Positions 33,500 through 45,375 of a stretch of 64,000 nt of DNA are shown in pieces. Source of the DNA: Congeria kusceri. Its lineage: Eukaryota; Mollusca; Bivalvia; Myida; Dreissenidae. The notes beneath the pieces are model-generated. The model was given only the letters and a program-made list of their open reading frames with translations. It had not been told where the DNA came from and ran no database searches. The first letter of the stretch is position 1. Each line of letters begins with the position of its first letter. The position numbers were made by a program, and so were the translations under genes. The stretch spans positions 17,719,701 through 17,783,700 of the forward strand of contig CM051028.1 in assembly GCA_027627225.1 (NCBI GenBank), given 5' to 3'.

Positions 33500-36320
33500 T
33501 GCGGCAAGCATAGATGGATAACATTTTGCTTTGTCAGCAGTAGGGAAATATATATTATTTTAAAGTAACCTTTGATGTCCCAAATCACACTCACAGCTCT
33601 GAATACATCAACAAAAATTTCAGGTCTTTAGGGGTTAAAACGCACAATAGCTTAAAATTTTCGTTCACGTATAGGGGCATATAGACGGTATTTCTCATGA
33701 ATATAAACACATATTAAAACAAGACACATTCCCATATTTTGCTAGTATGAATATATATTGATGAATTCTTACGGAAAACATATTTATACGCGAAGACAAA
33801 TACAATTTTATTGGACACACAGTTCCAGCTGGATTCGAACGTACGTCTTCAAAATCGCACACTTCAACGAAAATGTTCATACGCTAAACAACATGTATGC
33901 ATATATAAATAAATATATATAAATAAAAAAAAAATATATATATAGGGCATATATATATATACATATATATATGCATATTTGCCAACAGTTTTTAGACACA
34001 AGGGCATCGTATTTTAAAAAGTTTCAATATAATGTCTGTTAATGAACTTTTTGCAAAATGTTATTGTCGATCGAGCGTCGATACATCTTTTTAATAAATG
34101 CTTAGAATAGTCGAACGTTAATGACGTCAATTTGAAAATACGCCTATCGGACTATCTTAAAAACTTTATAAAAACGCGAAATGCTTAAAGAAGTTGCTAT
34201 AAATTATACCAAATTAATCCACATATAATTTGCTTTATTTTGATTAGTTTCATAACAGGCATTATCTTGCAAATTTATTGCAAAACATGCATAAGTCATC
34301 GTCAAACGTCAAATTCTGCAATGTCCGGCGTAACAGTTAATTTCTTTTTGAAACGAAATGTCGTCTGTATTTCCGCGGCGCTAAAATGTACACGTCTATT
34401 TTTTCCAGGTTAGACCGAGACCTCATTTCCGTTTTCATCTGCGATAAAAATGGCGTTAGGTAAAATTCGTTAAGGTAAAATTTGCCAAAAAGAAAGTCCG
34501 TTGAATTGTCCCGGACAATATGGGGACCTTAGGGTGTTCACACATGCTTTGATAATAAAGTGAAGATGTTTACTAAAGGTACGGAATTTCGTCAAAATGT
34601 TGAATGCGTATTCTTTTTAAAATGTGCTGAATTTGCAATGATTCAAATTTTAATTAGATACCTTTTACACCATGCGTGTATTTCCTTTAACGATGTCCGA
34701 AACGTCATTTTATTGTAATTCGCAAGAACACGGCGTTAATCAAATGCGTGTTATTATTTTTTTTTTGTTATTTATTGTTAAACTTCAATATATAATTAAC
34801 AGCAAGACATATCAGAGTAAACGATTTCAAAATATTGCCACAGTCGTTACATTACATACATTAATTATAACAGTTTTACTAAAAATCTAAACAATGTCCG
34901 CCCGATTTATCTGATACGTTTTTAATTCCTCTGTTATCGAGTAAGGTGTAAATAATATACAAACATGTTTCAGAAATGCTTTAGTAGATATACATTCCAC
35001 AAGTAAAATTATTGGAAAAACGTTATGCACAAAAATAAAAATGAAACTAAATGTTTTTGGTGCTTTTTACGTTCTATAGAATGTCCCCTGTTCTTGAAAA
35101 GTAAGTTGTTTTTTTAATAATCATATAATTTTCTTTTGTAATATTTTTTTTTTTTTTCATATCACCATTTAATTTTTAAATCTTGTAATAAAACAGTAAA
35201 TAGTGTTTTAGTCACGTGTATAAATTTCATTATTTTATTATTTGATTTTTTTTCATGTATTGCGCATTTATAAATGTCCCCTTTACAGAATATAAACGTG
35301 ATTTTGGGTAGACGTAATTCTAGCGTTTTTTCCGCTAGGAACGTTTTTTTTTTATAATTGCTCAACTATGGAATGCTCAACAACTATGGATATTATATGA
35401 TTATATTTTTTATCATCTATATAATAGGTTAATTTTTGCTTTGCAATATCAGAACATATTTATGGAGATTATTTTAATGGTATTATAAAGAGCTATTCTG
35501 AGGGGATGCGAGGGGGTTTCCGACAAAAATGGACAAATTATGCGTTATTCTGACGCACAAAGTGGCATGTTAAATAAAAAAAAAAAGATATTTAAAAAAA
35601 GTATAAAAGTGAAATGGGAAATACTTATTAAAATGAATCATCACTTTTGAGCGAGAATACAACGTCAAATTTACATAAGTGTCGGGAGAGCTGAGAACGC
35701 GCTAAAGCTACTAAATATGCAATATGAAAGGGACCGGAAGCGGAAGTGGCGTGCTCGGAACAAACTAACGACGGCCGTTGACTTGCCGTATTATCAGATG
35801 CTCCGACATGAATATCTGATGAGTATGTCGTATCCACTGGCAACTATTCATGAATACACAGACGGGTTTGCTGCTCAGTATAAGAGCTGATATTTATTGA
35901 TGATACGTTTTCGACACAAGGAAATTGAATTTAAGATTTTGTCTTAAGTTTAACAAATACTTAAAAATACGTTTTATTCCCAATTGATTTAAGCATCCGA
36001 ATTAATATTTGTTCGTACATAAGACAATAAACTTAAAACGTTTCTTTATTAAAACGTTAATACGCAGCTGGACATATTGACGCGACGTCGTGTTGCGCTA
36101 CCAGGGACGAATAACGTGCGACTGGTCTTAATGAAAAAAAAACAACGTTTGTTTGTAGCAATAACTTTTCCACATTTCTACAATACAGCTTTTTGTTTAG
36201 ATCATAGTGTGACCAAAGTACGCAATGACTAGCCGCTTGAAGTCAGTTCATAGATTGGACCAATTGTGTTAAAAACGTTTAATCCTACATTCTCTGGAAT
36301 ATGTTTCCATAATGTTTGGA
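33500..36320. other. 2.8 kb of AT-rich intergenic DNA
   Basis: No gene supported. An (AT)n tract lies at about 33900-33980 and one TGACGTCA at 34122-34129. Long A/T runs occur at 35140-35160 and 35575-35590. Confidence 0.45.
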
Positions 36321-36323
36321 CAA

Positions 36324-36862
36324 TACTGGTGAAGTACCTAAATCCGGACACTAAATCCGGACACTAAATCCGGACTGGTTTTTGGACGATTTCCCTGGAT
36401 AATTGCATTAAACGAAAATAAAAGGTAAAACATAATAAATAGGGTTTAAACTGAAGCTTTGGCCAAAATCTTAGTTGAAACTGCTACCTTAAAGTAACTG
36501 AATTATGGGTTTAAAAAAGGCCTGTAACAAGTATCAAAATATGGATGGTTAGTACCTAAATCAATAAACATTTAACTACATTTTGTTCGTCAGATTTTTT
36601 GTTATTCTTCTTCTGTTTACCTTGTTCTGTTATTTAATTTTTAAAATTTTCTCTGTAAAGCTTTTTTTGGAGATACTGTTTTGATTTCAGTCCCCCACGT
36701 GCAAATAGTTACATTTGTACGGAAGAAAAAACAATAGTTAGTAAACGCATGAATACTCAATCGATTCTGTTGAAACTTGACTTACATGGCTGGGACAGGC
36801 ACATACATGTATCTATACTATAGAATTTTTTCAAGTGTCCGGATTTACGTACTTCGCCAGTA
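36324..36862. mobile_element. 539-bp TIR element (TACTGG termini)
   Basis: The left end is TACTGGTGAAGTACCTAAAT, continuing CCGGACAC, with ACTAAATCCGGAC repeated three times. The right end is GTGTCCGGATTTACGTACTT, continuing CGCCAGTA. The TIR is about 28 bp. It shares the TACTGGYGMAGT..CTAAATCCG.AC layout with 13659-14626. No coding capacity. Confidence 0.8.
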
Positions 36863-36869
36863 TATCGTT

Positions 36870-37045
36870 CCCTATGTATTGTATAATCTACTCTTATTGC
36901 TAACTTATAAAGATTGTAAAATTGTCAAATCGTGCTATTTCGCCTTGATTAAAATTTATTTGCTAAATAAATATTTATCTCTTAGCTGTTTTTTACCTTT
37001 AATTAGTACTAGAACTAGACGGCAAATTATAATAAATTGCAAGTG
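36870..37045. other. AT-rich gap, nothing recognised
   Basis: Short non-coding stretch between the TIR element and the SINE. Confidence 0.4.
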
Positions 37046-37262
37046 CGAGGTCGTTATGGTGTAGTGGATGTGGTCCCGGGTTCGACCCTTACTCAGATGT
37101 GGTGTCCGTCATGCGACCGGGAGGTCCCGGGTTCGACCCTTACTCAGAAAGCGTTCTCAGGATCTTTTCAAAGACACCAAGTACTGGTTCTACCCAGGAA
37201 ACGGACTCGAGAGTTTCTCTGTAAGCCTAAAGCTTTTGATGCAATCGAGCTAAAATAAATAC
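37046..37262 (+). mobile_element. tRNA-derived SINE with duplicated head
   Basis: TGGTGTAGTGG resembles a pol III A box and GGTTCGACC is a B box. The head segment GTCCCGGGTTCGACCCTTACTCAG occurs twice, so the 5' part is duplicated or rearranged. It is followed by a body CAAGTACTGGTTCTACCCAG, continuing GAAACGGACTCGAGAGT, and a terminal GAGCTAAAATAAAT. The conserved body after a tRNA head is typical of mollusc SINEs. It is not a tRNA gene, as no cloverleaf can be drawn. Confidence 0.75.
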
Positions 37263-37264
37263 AA

Positions 37265-38185
37265 AATGTAGGTTTAAACTAAGTGCAACGGACGTATCCA
37301 ATCATGTGTCTATGTTTGAATCAAAATCACACTATGCATTAAATCGAGTATGAGTAGAACATTTATTTTGCACGAATGTCAGGTCTGGTAAACAATATGT
37401 GTGATTATGAGCGATTAACATTTTTCCACCTCTGGGCATGTCTGTAGCATACAACCTGTGACAAAAAACGTGCTAAATGACTGTTCTCAAAAAAGTTGCA
37501 CCCGTGAAACATGCGGTTTATAAAAATGTGTTTTTTTTTTTTCCAAATTGTTCCATGTCGTTTGCTCTAAGTGTACAACCAGGCCTGTTGTAAGGCACTC
37601 TTCAACCAAATAATTTTCCTGGAACAAAAAGATCTCGAAAGAAACATGCAGGTTATTAAAATTTACTCCAAAATAACTCTCAATTTTCTAGCAGGTACAA
37701 TACTATTAGTGAATTATTTTGCGGTGTATTATTTTGGATTGTAAAGATCCCAGACGTTTTACGGTCAAATTATAAAGGCTAAACACAGAGAAACCCTTAA
37801 TCGAATCCATAATATACCCAGACAACATAATTCGGTCCGTTTTCAGTGAATTAATACTTCAAAACAGAGAAATCTTGGAGGAACCCCGTCGGAAGCACTA
37901 ACTCGACAGGCTGTCAACTTAGTATGCTAATTTGTTTCACCGCGTGATCTCTCACGCGATAGAAGCATGTTGTAAATAATACACAAACAGTGTAGCAAAT
38001 GACTTTTACTTTCGGTTTACTTTCTTGTAGCAATATAAAAAGACAAGAGGATAATAAACAGTTAATTTAAATCTGCATGAGATTATCGCATGAAATGTGA
38101 CCAAATCGACCATGGTGTATGGAAGCGTGCGAGTGCCACAGTCTATATTATTTTTGTATTTCCATTATCGCATAATAAGGACGTA
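37265..38185. other. Intergenic DNA with an inverted dispersed repeat
   Basis: 37735-37845 (GACGTTTTACGGTCAAATTA, GGCTAAACACA, GAATCCATAATATA) matches the reverse complement of 51236-51345. No gene is seen. Confidence 0.5.
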
Positions 38186-38189
38186 CGAA

Positions 38190-38360
38190 GTCATAATTAG
38201 GAGATAGTAAGTCCTAATTAGGCGATAGTAAGTTTTATTTAGGAGATAGTAAGTCCTAATTAGGAGAAAACTAGTACTAATTAAGAGAAAGTATCTCCTA
38301 ATTACGAGATACTAACTCCTAATTAGGATATACTAAGTTCTAAATAGGAGATACCAAGTC
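38190..38360. repeat. About 22-bp palindromic minisatellite
   Basis: About eight degenerate copies of AGGAGATAGTAAGTCCTAAT. The CCTAATTAGG joints are palindromic, and the second half of the array reads partly in the opposite sense (AGTATCTCCTAATTA). Confidence 0.8.
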
Positions 38361-38504
38361 AAATCTCGCCGTAAGGTCAATTGTGCTTTGCATTTGTTGT
38401 ATCACGATGACCACATTCTCGTGCATTTAACTGCATTCCACAATTTGGTATGTAAATGAACAAATAAAACATTTAAAATTTATCTAAATACGCCGAAAAC
38501 TGCT

Positions 38505-38715
38505 ATGAAACACCTAACCGAAAGTAATGCATGATATCGCTCACAATTAACATACATGGTGTACAAAGCTTCATAGCTGTTTTGACGGTACTTTCCTTTG
38601 TCTCAAATGCATAGCGTAAATTGCTATCAACGCTTTCAATCCATTCCTTGACAAAGGCCTCCTCTAATTCAATCCGATGTTGAGCGGTAGCAAGTCGCTC
38701 TCTAACGCTGCTGGG
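38505..38715 (-). CDS. Possible exon of an unrecognised gene
   Basis: The minus strand is open for about 65 codons between a possible acceptor (TTTACCCAG, about 38716-38724) and TAG at about 38507. It reads SVRERLATAQHRIELEEAFV, then KEWIESVDSNLRYAFETK and a Cys-containing tail (LCTPCMLIVSDI). The residue mix is charged and helix-prone, unlike the AT-driven frames around it. No Met start and no partner exon was found, and I recognise no family. It lies about 300 bp from the start of C1qDC gene 2 on the opposite strand. It could be a terminal exon, a retrocopy fragment or chance. Confidence 0.3.
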
Positions 38716-39024
38716 TAAACCAAGACAATATAAAACATTATAAAAATAAGGACTTCAAACATCACACACTAATTGAAACTTGATTACATTGATGTCTTAT
38801 CCTAATAAATGTAACGTAACAATTAACGTCGAAATGCTACTTTAAAAAGGTGTTTTGTTAAATAATTGCAAAAAACGGTTTATTCACTTTGATCCGCCTT
38901 TAAAAAAAGTCCCAAGTTCGTGTTGTTGATGTTCTGTTAATGTGCTGATAAAGGGCTGATAAGAAAATTTAAAGAAAGGTATTGCATATAATTCTTCATT
39001 TGTATCCACATCAGGTAAGTCGGT

Positions 39025-40132
39025 ATGTCCTTGCTATTCTTTGCGACGGCAGCTTTGCTTGTCGCCGCCACGATGGGACAAGACGAGGCAGTGGCCAACA
39101 ATGCTAATCAAAGACTCTTTGCCTTGGAGCAACAACTGGCAACGTTGATACAGAATACCAACCAGGTTAGTGAAATTGCCTCTTATAAAAAAATGCCTTG
39201 ATAGTAGTATTAAGACTGGAAAATCATTTGTTTAGTGTCAATTTGTTCTTACAATTTAGGGCATGTGTGCGTTGCATTACATATTCAGTCAGGACAAAAC
39301 ATATTAAGACACTTCTTTTGTGCAAAACCTTCTAGGGCAATGGTGCGTTACCTTACAAATTTTTTGAGGACAGAAAAAATAGACACACAACTTATGGGAA
39401 ACTTTCTGAATAATAGAAATGTTGTGTTAATTTACTGTTTTAGATCTGTTCAAGCAAGGATGATTACGAGCAGCTGAAAACACAAGTCGCGATACTACAA
39501 TCTACCGTCAAGGGGCAACAGGACAGAATACTATATCTTGAGAATAAATTGGGTTCTGATGCTGCTTTTGAGGGCAACAATACAATTCTAAAGCCGAGAA
39601 GTGAGTGTCGCCTATTCTTCAATTTGCATTTTAGTATACCACTGACTGTAACATTCATGTCATATTGACCATCAAAATATCTACGTTCCACAATCATGCT
39701 TCTATTTCAGGTAAAACGCATCGTTTTCTTGTTGAAGAGGGAATATCCTTCTTGGCTGTTAAACTCTCCAGTCAAGGTCACATTGGCGTGCGTCAAAACA
39801 TAGTATTTGATAAGGTTATAAACAACAAAGGCGGGGGTTATCATTCAGATCACGGCCTGTTTATAGCTCCTGCTAGTGGCATCTATATGTTCGCAACGAC
39901 TCTTGTCCATGCAGGCCAATCACAACCTTTTCACGCGGAAATAGCTCACTCAGGTAACACGATAGTGAAGATCCACGGAGAAAACTCGGTCTGGGATTCC
40001 GGCAGTCAGACAGTCGTCATTCAGGTGAATGCAGGCGAAGAGGTCTGGGTGAGAAACATCGATTATGACAATGAAAACGTGTATGGAGACTCGTACAGCT
40101 CCTTTACAGGGGCCATGCTAGTGCCACTTTGA
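39025..40132 (+). CDS. C1q domain-containing secreted protein, gene 2 (3 exons, 239 aa)
   Basis: Exons are 39025-39165 (141 nt), 39444-39600 (157 nt) and 39711-40132 (422 nt), with donors CAG|GTTAGT and AA|GTGAGT and acceptors TTTTAG and TTTCAG. They join in phases 0 and 1 to 239 residues. Residues 1-19 are a signal peptide (LLFFATAALLVAATMG) with likely cleavage before QDEAV. The coil runs about 30-85 (LFALEQQLATLIQN, then EQLKTQVAILQ and QDRILYLENKL), with a Cys in ICSSKDD that could link chains. The C1q domain spans about 111-239, with HIGVRQNIVF, GLFIAPASGIYMFATTLVH, SGSQTVVIQVN, GEEVWVRNIDYDN and YSSFTGAMLV. Introns are short (278 and 110 bp). AATAAA at 40191-40196 ends a compact unit. 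It is closest to the 60-kb gene and the orphan exon at 9.6 kb. Likely a haemolymph pattern-recognition protein; ligand unknown. Confidence 0.93.
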
Positions 40133-40190
40133 GGTCAACAAGATATTTCCTTATTCAATTTGATTGGTTTCATTAGTAACATATTTGTTA

Positions 40191-40196
40191 AATAAA
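40191..40196 (+). promoter_or_regulatory. Polyadenylation signal of C1qDC gene 2
   Basis: AATAAA 59 nt after the stop, followed by an A run. Confidence 0.7.
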
Positions 40197-40439
40197 AAAA
40201 TCAAACTATTATCCTGTTGCATGAACCTTTATTGAATCTTTTAAGAACTATGAACAATAATATATAAAAAAAGCCTAATAAATAATCCGATAAGTTACTA
40301 AATGTGATAAAAACAATAATGGTATTCGCTGTCATCTCAAGACACACGAATATATATATAACGAAATATTAACATATAATGACATACATTTAAAATTAAA
40401 TTCCATTCGTTAACGGGGATTGAAATAATCAAACAGTAT

Positions 40440-41110
40440 CTTAGTTATGACATTTTCGTATATATGTAGATGATTCCAAGACTACAGTTAATGCAGCATA
40501 TGACAAATAAAACAATGGGTTATGTATCATTCGACAAATGGAAACTATCTGTTATGCAACATTTGACAAATATACTTTATCGGTTATACAACTTTTGATA
40601 AAAAGAGATCGTCGGTTATGCAAAATTTGTTAAATGAAACAATGGGATATGTATCCTTTGACTGTCGGTTACGCAACACCTGAACAAATCGGGTAGGCAA
40701 CCATTGATTAATTATAAACTGTCGGTTATGCACAATTTCACACACACAAAAACTGTCGATTATGCAAACTTTGCAATGGAAACGATTGGGTTTGCATTAT
40801 TTAACAAATGGAGACCATCGGTTACGTAACCTTTCACAAATGAAATTGTCGGTTAGGCAAACCTTTGACAAAAAGAGACTGACAACTATGCAATGAGAAA
40901 AGGAGATACTCGGTAACCAACTGTGAGAATGGGAAATACGGGCATGCAACATTAGGTAAAGGGTATAACAATCATCTATTTTACATTTGACACTAGGGGA
41001 CCTGCGGTAATGCTACATTGAGAATGAGAGACAGCAGGTGTCAGTAATAACAATAAGTGATAAAGAGACCATCAGTAACGCACTCTTTGAAAATGAGCGA
41101 TTGTCGAAAA
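40440..41110. repeat. Degenerate tandem repeat, about 40-45 bp
   Basis: Many diverged copies of a GTCGGTTATGCAACATTTGA...CAAATGAAAC unit. A second patch lies at 45080-45260, before C1qDC gene 3. The shared flank suggests the 41.6-kb pseudogene and the 45.4-kb gene arose by block duplication. Confidence 0.65.
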
Positions 41111-41610
41111 TGAAAATAACGACAAATGGTTAACTGCTACAATTTACAAAACTTGTTTTGAGTCTGATTGACCTGCATTAGTTTATGGAAACGCTTAGTC
41201 CTTAAGCATACAGGACTACGAAGAACACATGCACACACACACACTAGAAATACTGGAGTGATAAATCTAGAATCAAAGTATAGGAACGGCCAATGTTGAA
41301 AGGTATCAAGCGATTTAATTAACACAGAAGTAATATAAAATAAGCTATCATTTTTTAACTAATAACAGCAATAATACTAAAAATTCAATATAGGATAAAT
41401 TTATTTTAATTTAAGTATACATTTTAACAATAAATATTCATTGGACCGTATAGTTATTTCCAGAATAGATACTAAGTACTATGTACCGAAAACAAATGGT
41501 TTGGTGCTATTAAAATAAACATGTATAAAGTGAATTAACAAACGATATGAAACAATTTAAGCGACATGCACATTTCATAACAGTCCCAAACGGCATATCA
41601 TTCCATCACA

Positions 41611-43312
41611 ATGGCACGAATGTGTGTATTTATTTTGACATCTGTAATGATGAATTTAGATTCCGTAGCTATGTTTGCTTTTGGCAGTGATATGGAAGAA
41701 AGGCTAGGGTATTTGGAGCAGCTGATTTTCAGATTCGAGTAAGGTTAGTGTGTCTTTCGCTTCAGCTATATGGGAGGCGTGCTTTCTTAAAGGGACATGT
41801 TCACATTTTGGCGATTTGACAATATTGTTTTGTCATATATTCCAAAAATAAAAGAAAACTGTATTTAAAGGAGCGAAATAGCACTACTGACATAGACATA
41901 TATTGAAAATAACGTTCCGTTGATGATAAATCATCAGTTGAAATAGATAAAATTATAAAGCGTTTATAATTCGAAAAGATGGAATATTTTGGATTACATC
42001 ATGAGTTTTCGTTGAAGTTGTTGAAAACACGTGAGTCACTGACATAAAGCATAAAGCAAAAAATTCACGGTCATGTATATGCATCAAACTGGCCCATCGG
42101 TTTTGCGATTCCAGAGGTTGTAAATTCACGGTCATGTATATGCATCAAACTGGCTCATAGGTTTTGCGCTTCCGGAGGTTGTAAATTCACGGTCATGTAT
42201 ATGCATCAAACTGGCCCATTGGTTTGCGCTTCCGGAGGTTGTAAATTCACGGTCATGTATATGCATCAAACTGGCCCATTGGTTTTGCGCTTCCGGAGGT
42301 TGTAAATTCACGGTCATGTATATGCATCAAACTGGCCCATAGGTTTTGCGCTTCCGGAGGTTGTAAATTCACGGTCATGTATATGCATCAAAATTGAAAA
42401 TTCCGAATTCGTTACTATTAACTTCTGTGGATTTTCTGTAAACAAATGAATGTGAAGTAATTACTGAAAAATTATATATATGCGGCAGACGTGTGAAAGG
42501 ATGCAGAGGAAGATGGAAGACCTTCAGTCAATAGTGCACAAACAGCAAGCGAAGAACAGGCAACTGGACCTGTTGATTGAGGCTCAGCAGTGACTACATG
42601 AACAAATAATGGCTGCAATGAGAACTTTTCAGCTATATCTCTTACAGGAGAATGAACACCCTTGGAAGTATTTCTAACTCCATTGATAGTTCCGTAACTT
42701 TTGTCCTTGTTTTCTTAAAAAAAGTCTAAAAATTAAACCCTGCATATAACACGAAAAAGACATTCATGATTGAAACTGGGGTCATAGGCTTGGAACTGCC
42801 AATGCAAAAGAGTGGAGGTTAGTGGTTTAGAAGCCCGCCAAAACTCACACTTGGACCAAAATGCAAATCATCTCAATAAAGTAAATAACAGTTCTCGCTG
42901 ATAATATGTAGAACATGTGACTGACTATTTTGGTCATCCGCCAGCAATTGTATCCTTCACAGCTGTCAGAAATAGTGAGCAAACCCACATAGGCGTCAAC
43001 GCATACATTATTTTCGAGCATATCGTTAGCAACATTGGTGGTGAATATCGCTCAAGCCATGGACTCTTTATTGCCCCTGTTAATGGCATCTACCTATTTT
43101 GAACCAGTCTTTTACGCAGATCAACCAATGTCGTACTTGACGGTGTCCCAATTGCTAGGATACATGGCGAACACGACACCTTTGGCAGTCAAACGGTCAT
43201 CATTCAAGTCAACCAAGGAAAAGAAGTTTGGGTCCGAACTCTTGAAATAAACGAAGTGAACATTTTTTGAATGTTGTACAGCTCTTTCGCGGGAGCTTTG
43301 TTAGTACAGCTG
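41611..43312 (+). pseudogene. C1qDC pseudogene (frameshift and three stops)
   Basis: Exon 1 (41611-41743) keeps the ATG and leader (MARMCVFILTSVMMN) and GSDMEERLGYLEQ of the gene 3 type. It is 133 nt instead of 141, an 8-bp deletion that shifts the frame into TAA before the donor. Exon 2 starts at 42489 (TCERMQRKMEDLQ) and has TGA at 42591-42593 within the coil. Exon 3 (about 42912 on) reads IVSFTAVRNSEQTHIGV and GLFIAPVNGIYLF, then TGA at 43100-43102 where gene 3 has a Ser codon. After that it stays in frame (IARIHGE, GSQTVIIQVNQGKEVW) apart from a missing block, with another TGA before YSSFAGALL. The normal stop is lost. Intron 1 has gained a 61-bp minisatellite. Confidence 0.9.
42059..42391. 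repeat. 61-bp minisatellite in intron 1 of the pseudogene
   Basis: About 5.5 tandem copies of a unit starting AAATTCACGGTCATGTATAT and including CAAACTGGCCCAT and CGCTTCCGGAGGTTG. The copies are nearly identical. Confidence 0.92.
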
Positions 43313-43319
43313 TACTTAT

Positions 43320-45370
43320 TACTTCGTATACCACATACAACAGAACTGACATTGTGTACGTTTTACAATGACAATGACAATGACCATGTATTGTAACCAT
43401 TTATTGAACTACACGATGGTTATCAGTTACAATTAATAATATATATTTCTGCCTATCACAACATGTTTTTAACTATACTTACTCAACAACGCTCACAAAT
43501 AAAATTATTACACTTGACTTATTGTTATATTATTATAGGAAAATGATTGCACTGATCATGCTATTAGGAGGTCCTATGTTTGGAGTTTGTTATTTTGCTT
43601 ATGTTTTTAAATAATACGTCCTTTATTATAATGGATGTAACAGAAAGAGCGTAACAGAAAAATAGATAAACAGTTATGATGAAGAACACATTCTTGGTGT
43701 TTATAGTTTTCTTGATACATTTGAGTTCTTTAGTGCAAATGTTTTATTTTTTAATTTTAAAAGTTTATTAGCATTTTTAAATACAAACATCTGCAAACAA
43801 GTCCCTTTAAACACTTTTGCAACACCAATTCAACGACAGATTATTTTTTAAAATGTGCACATACATGCGTGAATGTGTACGGAAACATCCAAAGACATAA
43901 CAGGTCACCGTTAGGTTTGGGAAATTGTCGACTGCTGACATAATCCTATATCTTCATAGCATAATATTGATCCGACCATATTATAAAAGTGTCATGGCGA
44001 AAAGATCATAGAATAATACACGTATCGTATCAAAACGGAGAACAGCTACCAATTTAGTTAACCATGAAGTGGGGACACGTTTGACTATCACTACATCTAT
44101 TAGTCTATGGGGCTAATTTGTATGTCGGCCGAGATATGTGAATCGTGACGCCGTGCGCATTGTTTAGGCAGTGATACCAAAGAAAACGGCGAACTCGAAA
44201 TCGGAATTGACAGATGGAAACATCAATAGCAAGGGAGGTGATCACCTCTCCGCAATGTATCTCAGATTGAAAGTAGAAAACGTGAGTGCCAACGACCCCA
44301 CTGGGCATTTTTTTTTCATTTCGACATGAACGTCGTTAGGAGGCCGCTATCTGTTTGCAACAAACAAATAAGGTTATATTGCCCGTGTTAATGGCCGTCT
44401 AGTCTGGAACATATACAGGCGAATGTTTTGCAACAACTGTACAACAAATTGGCAATGGTATGGTTGAGTTTGTTACTGTTTATACTCTAAGTTTAAAATG
44501 TGAGGACATGCATAAATTATGCTCCTAACATGGACTTGATAAGAAAGATCGTGACCTCATCAAAACAGGGGGCAGACAGTTCATAATCAAGTTCAAACCA
44601 GTGTATTGTATGTGTTGTGCTGATTATTACTAATGTTAAGTGTCAAATACGTTAGGCTTTCAAACTTTTGATGAAGTACTAATATTTTGAGACGATGAGA
44701 TAAGGAAACAGAAAAAATGACATAAGTTTGTTTCTATGATGAATATGTTGGTGAACAACGACTGGTATAAACAAAGGATAGCACATCTAGTTGATAGACA
44801 TACACATTAAGAATACAGACTTATCAGTTTGTGGGAAATATATGCACCAAATAATTACAGCCTTGCTCAGTAAAAGCAGATATTAAGAGCATGCAGTGAA
44901 ATATTAAAAGCCTTCAGTCAGCAGTTCAACAACACTTGTCCAAACTCCTACAGCAGAACGTGTTAATCAACATTTTTCCGTTCATGTTTAGTCTTTCATA
45001 GCGATATTAATATATTGCAACCTTTCTTTAAAAAACTAACAGTCATTTAGAATAATAAAAATCCATTGGAACAAACGTGTTTTCTATATGACGACTGTCG
45101 GAAATGCAAATTTGACAATAACGTCGGTTATGCAACCTCTTACCAAGAGAGGTTGTCGACAACACAATTAAATAATATTGTACATGTAACGTTTGACGAT
45201 GAGATCCGTTCGGAAATGCAACCTTTGAAAACTGATTTTCAATAGATATTGCAACGCTAGTTCTGACGTGATAAAGTAGTCTTAAATTTTGAATGATAAG
45301 AAATGATAATAAATTATTATTGCGTCGTTAGACATGTGTATTTGGAACACAACAGCAGAAGTATTTTGAT
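43320..45370. other. Intergenic DNA with faint C1qDC relics
   Basis: 44164-44225 holds GGCAGTGATACCAAAGAAA, like exon 1 of gene 3 (GGCAGTGACACGGAAGAAA). 44376-44395 holds ATTGCCCGTGTTAATGGC, like ATTGCCCCTGTTAATGGC of the pseudogene. About 44890-44960 reads IKSLQSAVQQHLSKLLQQ, a coil-exon-like stretch after a stop. Each match is short and their order is scrambled, so they are only possible relics. Nothing else is supported. Confidence 0.35.
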
Positions 45371-45375
45371 TCACA

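Noticed and set aside
37046..37140. A tRNA gene
   Set aside because: A- and B-box-like words are present, but no cloverleaf with acceptor stem forms and the sequence continues into a SINE body.
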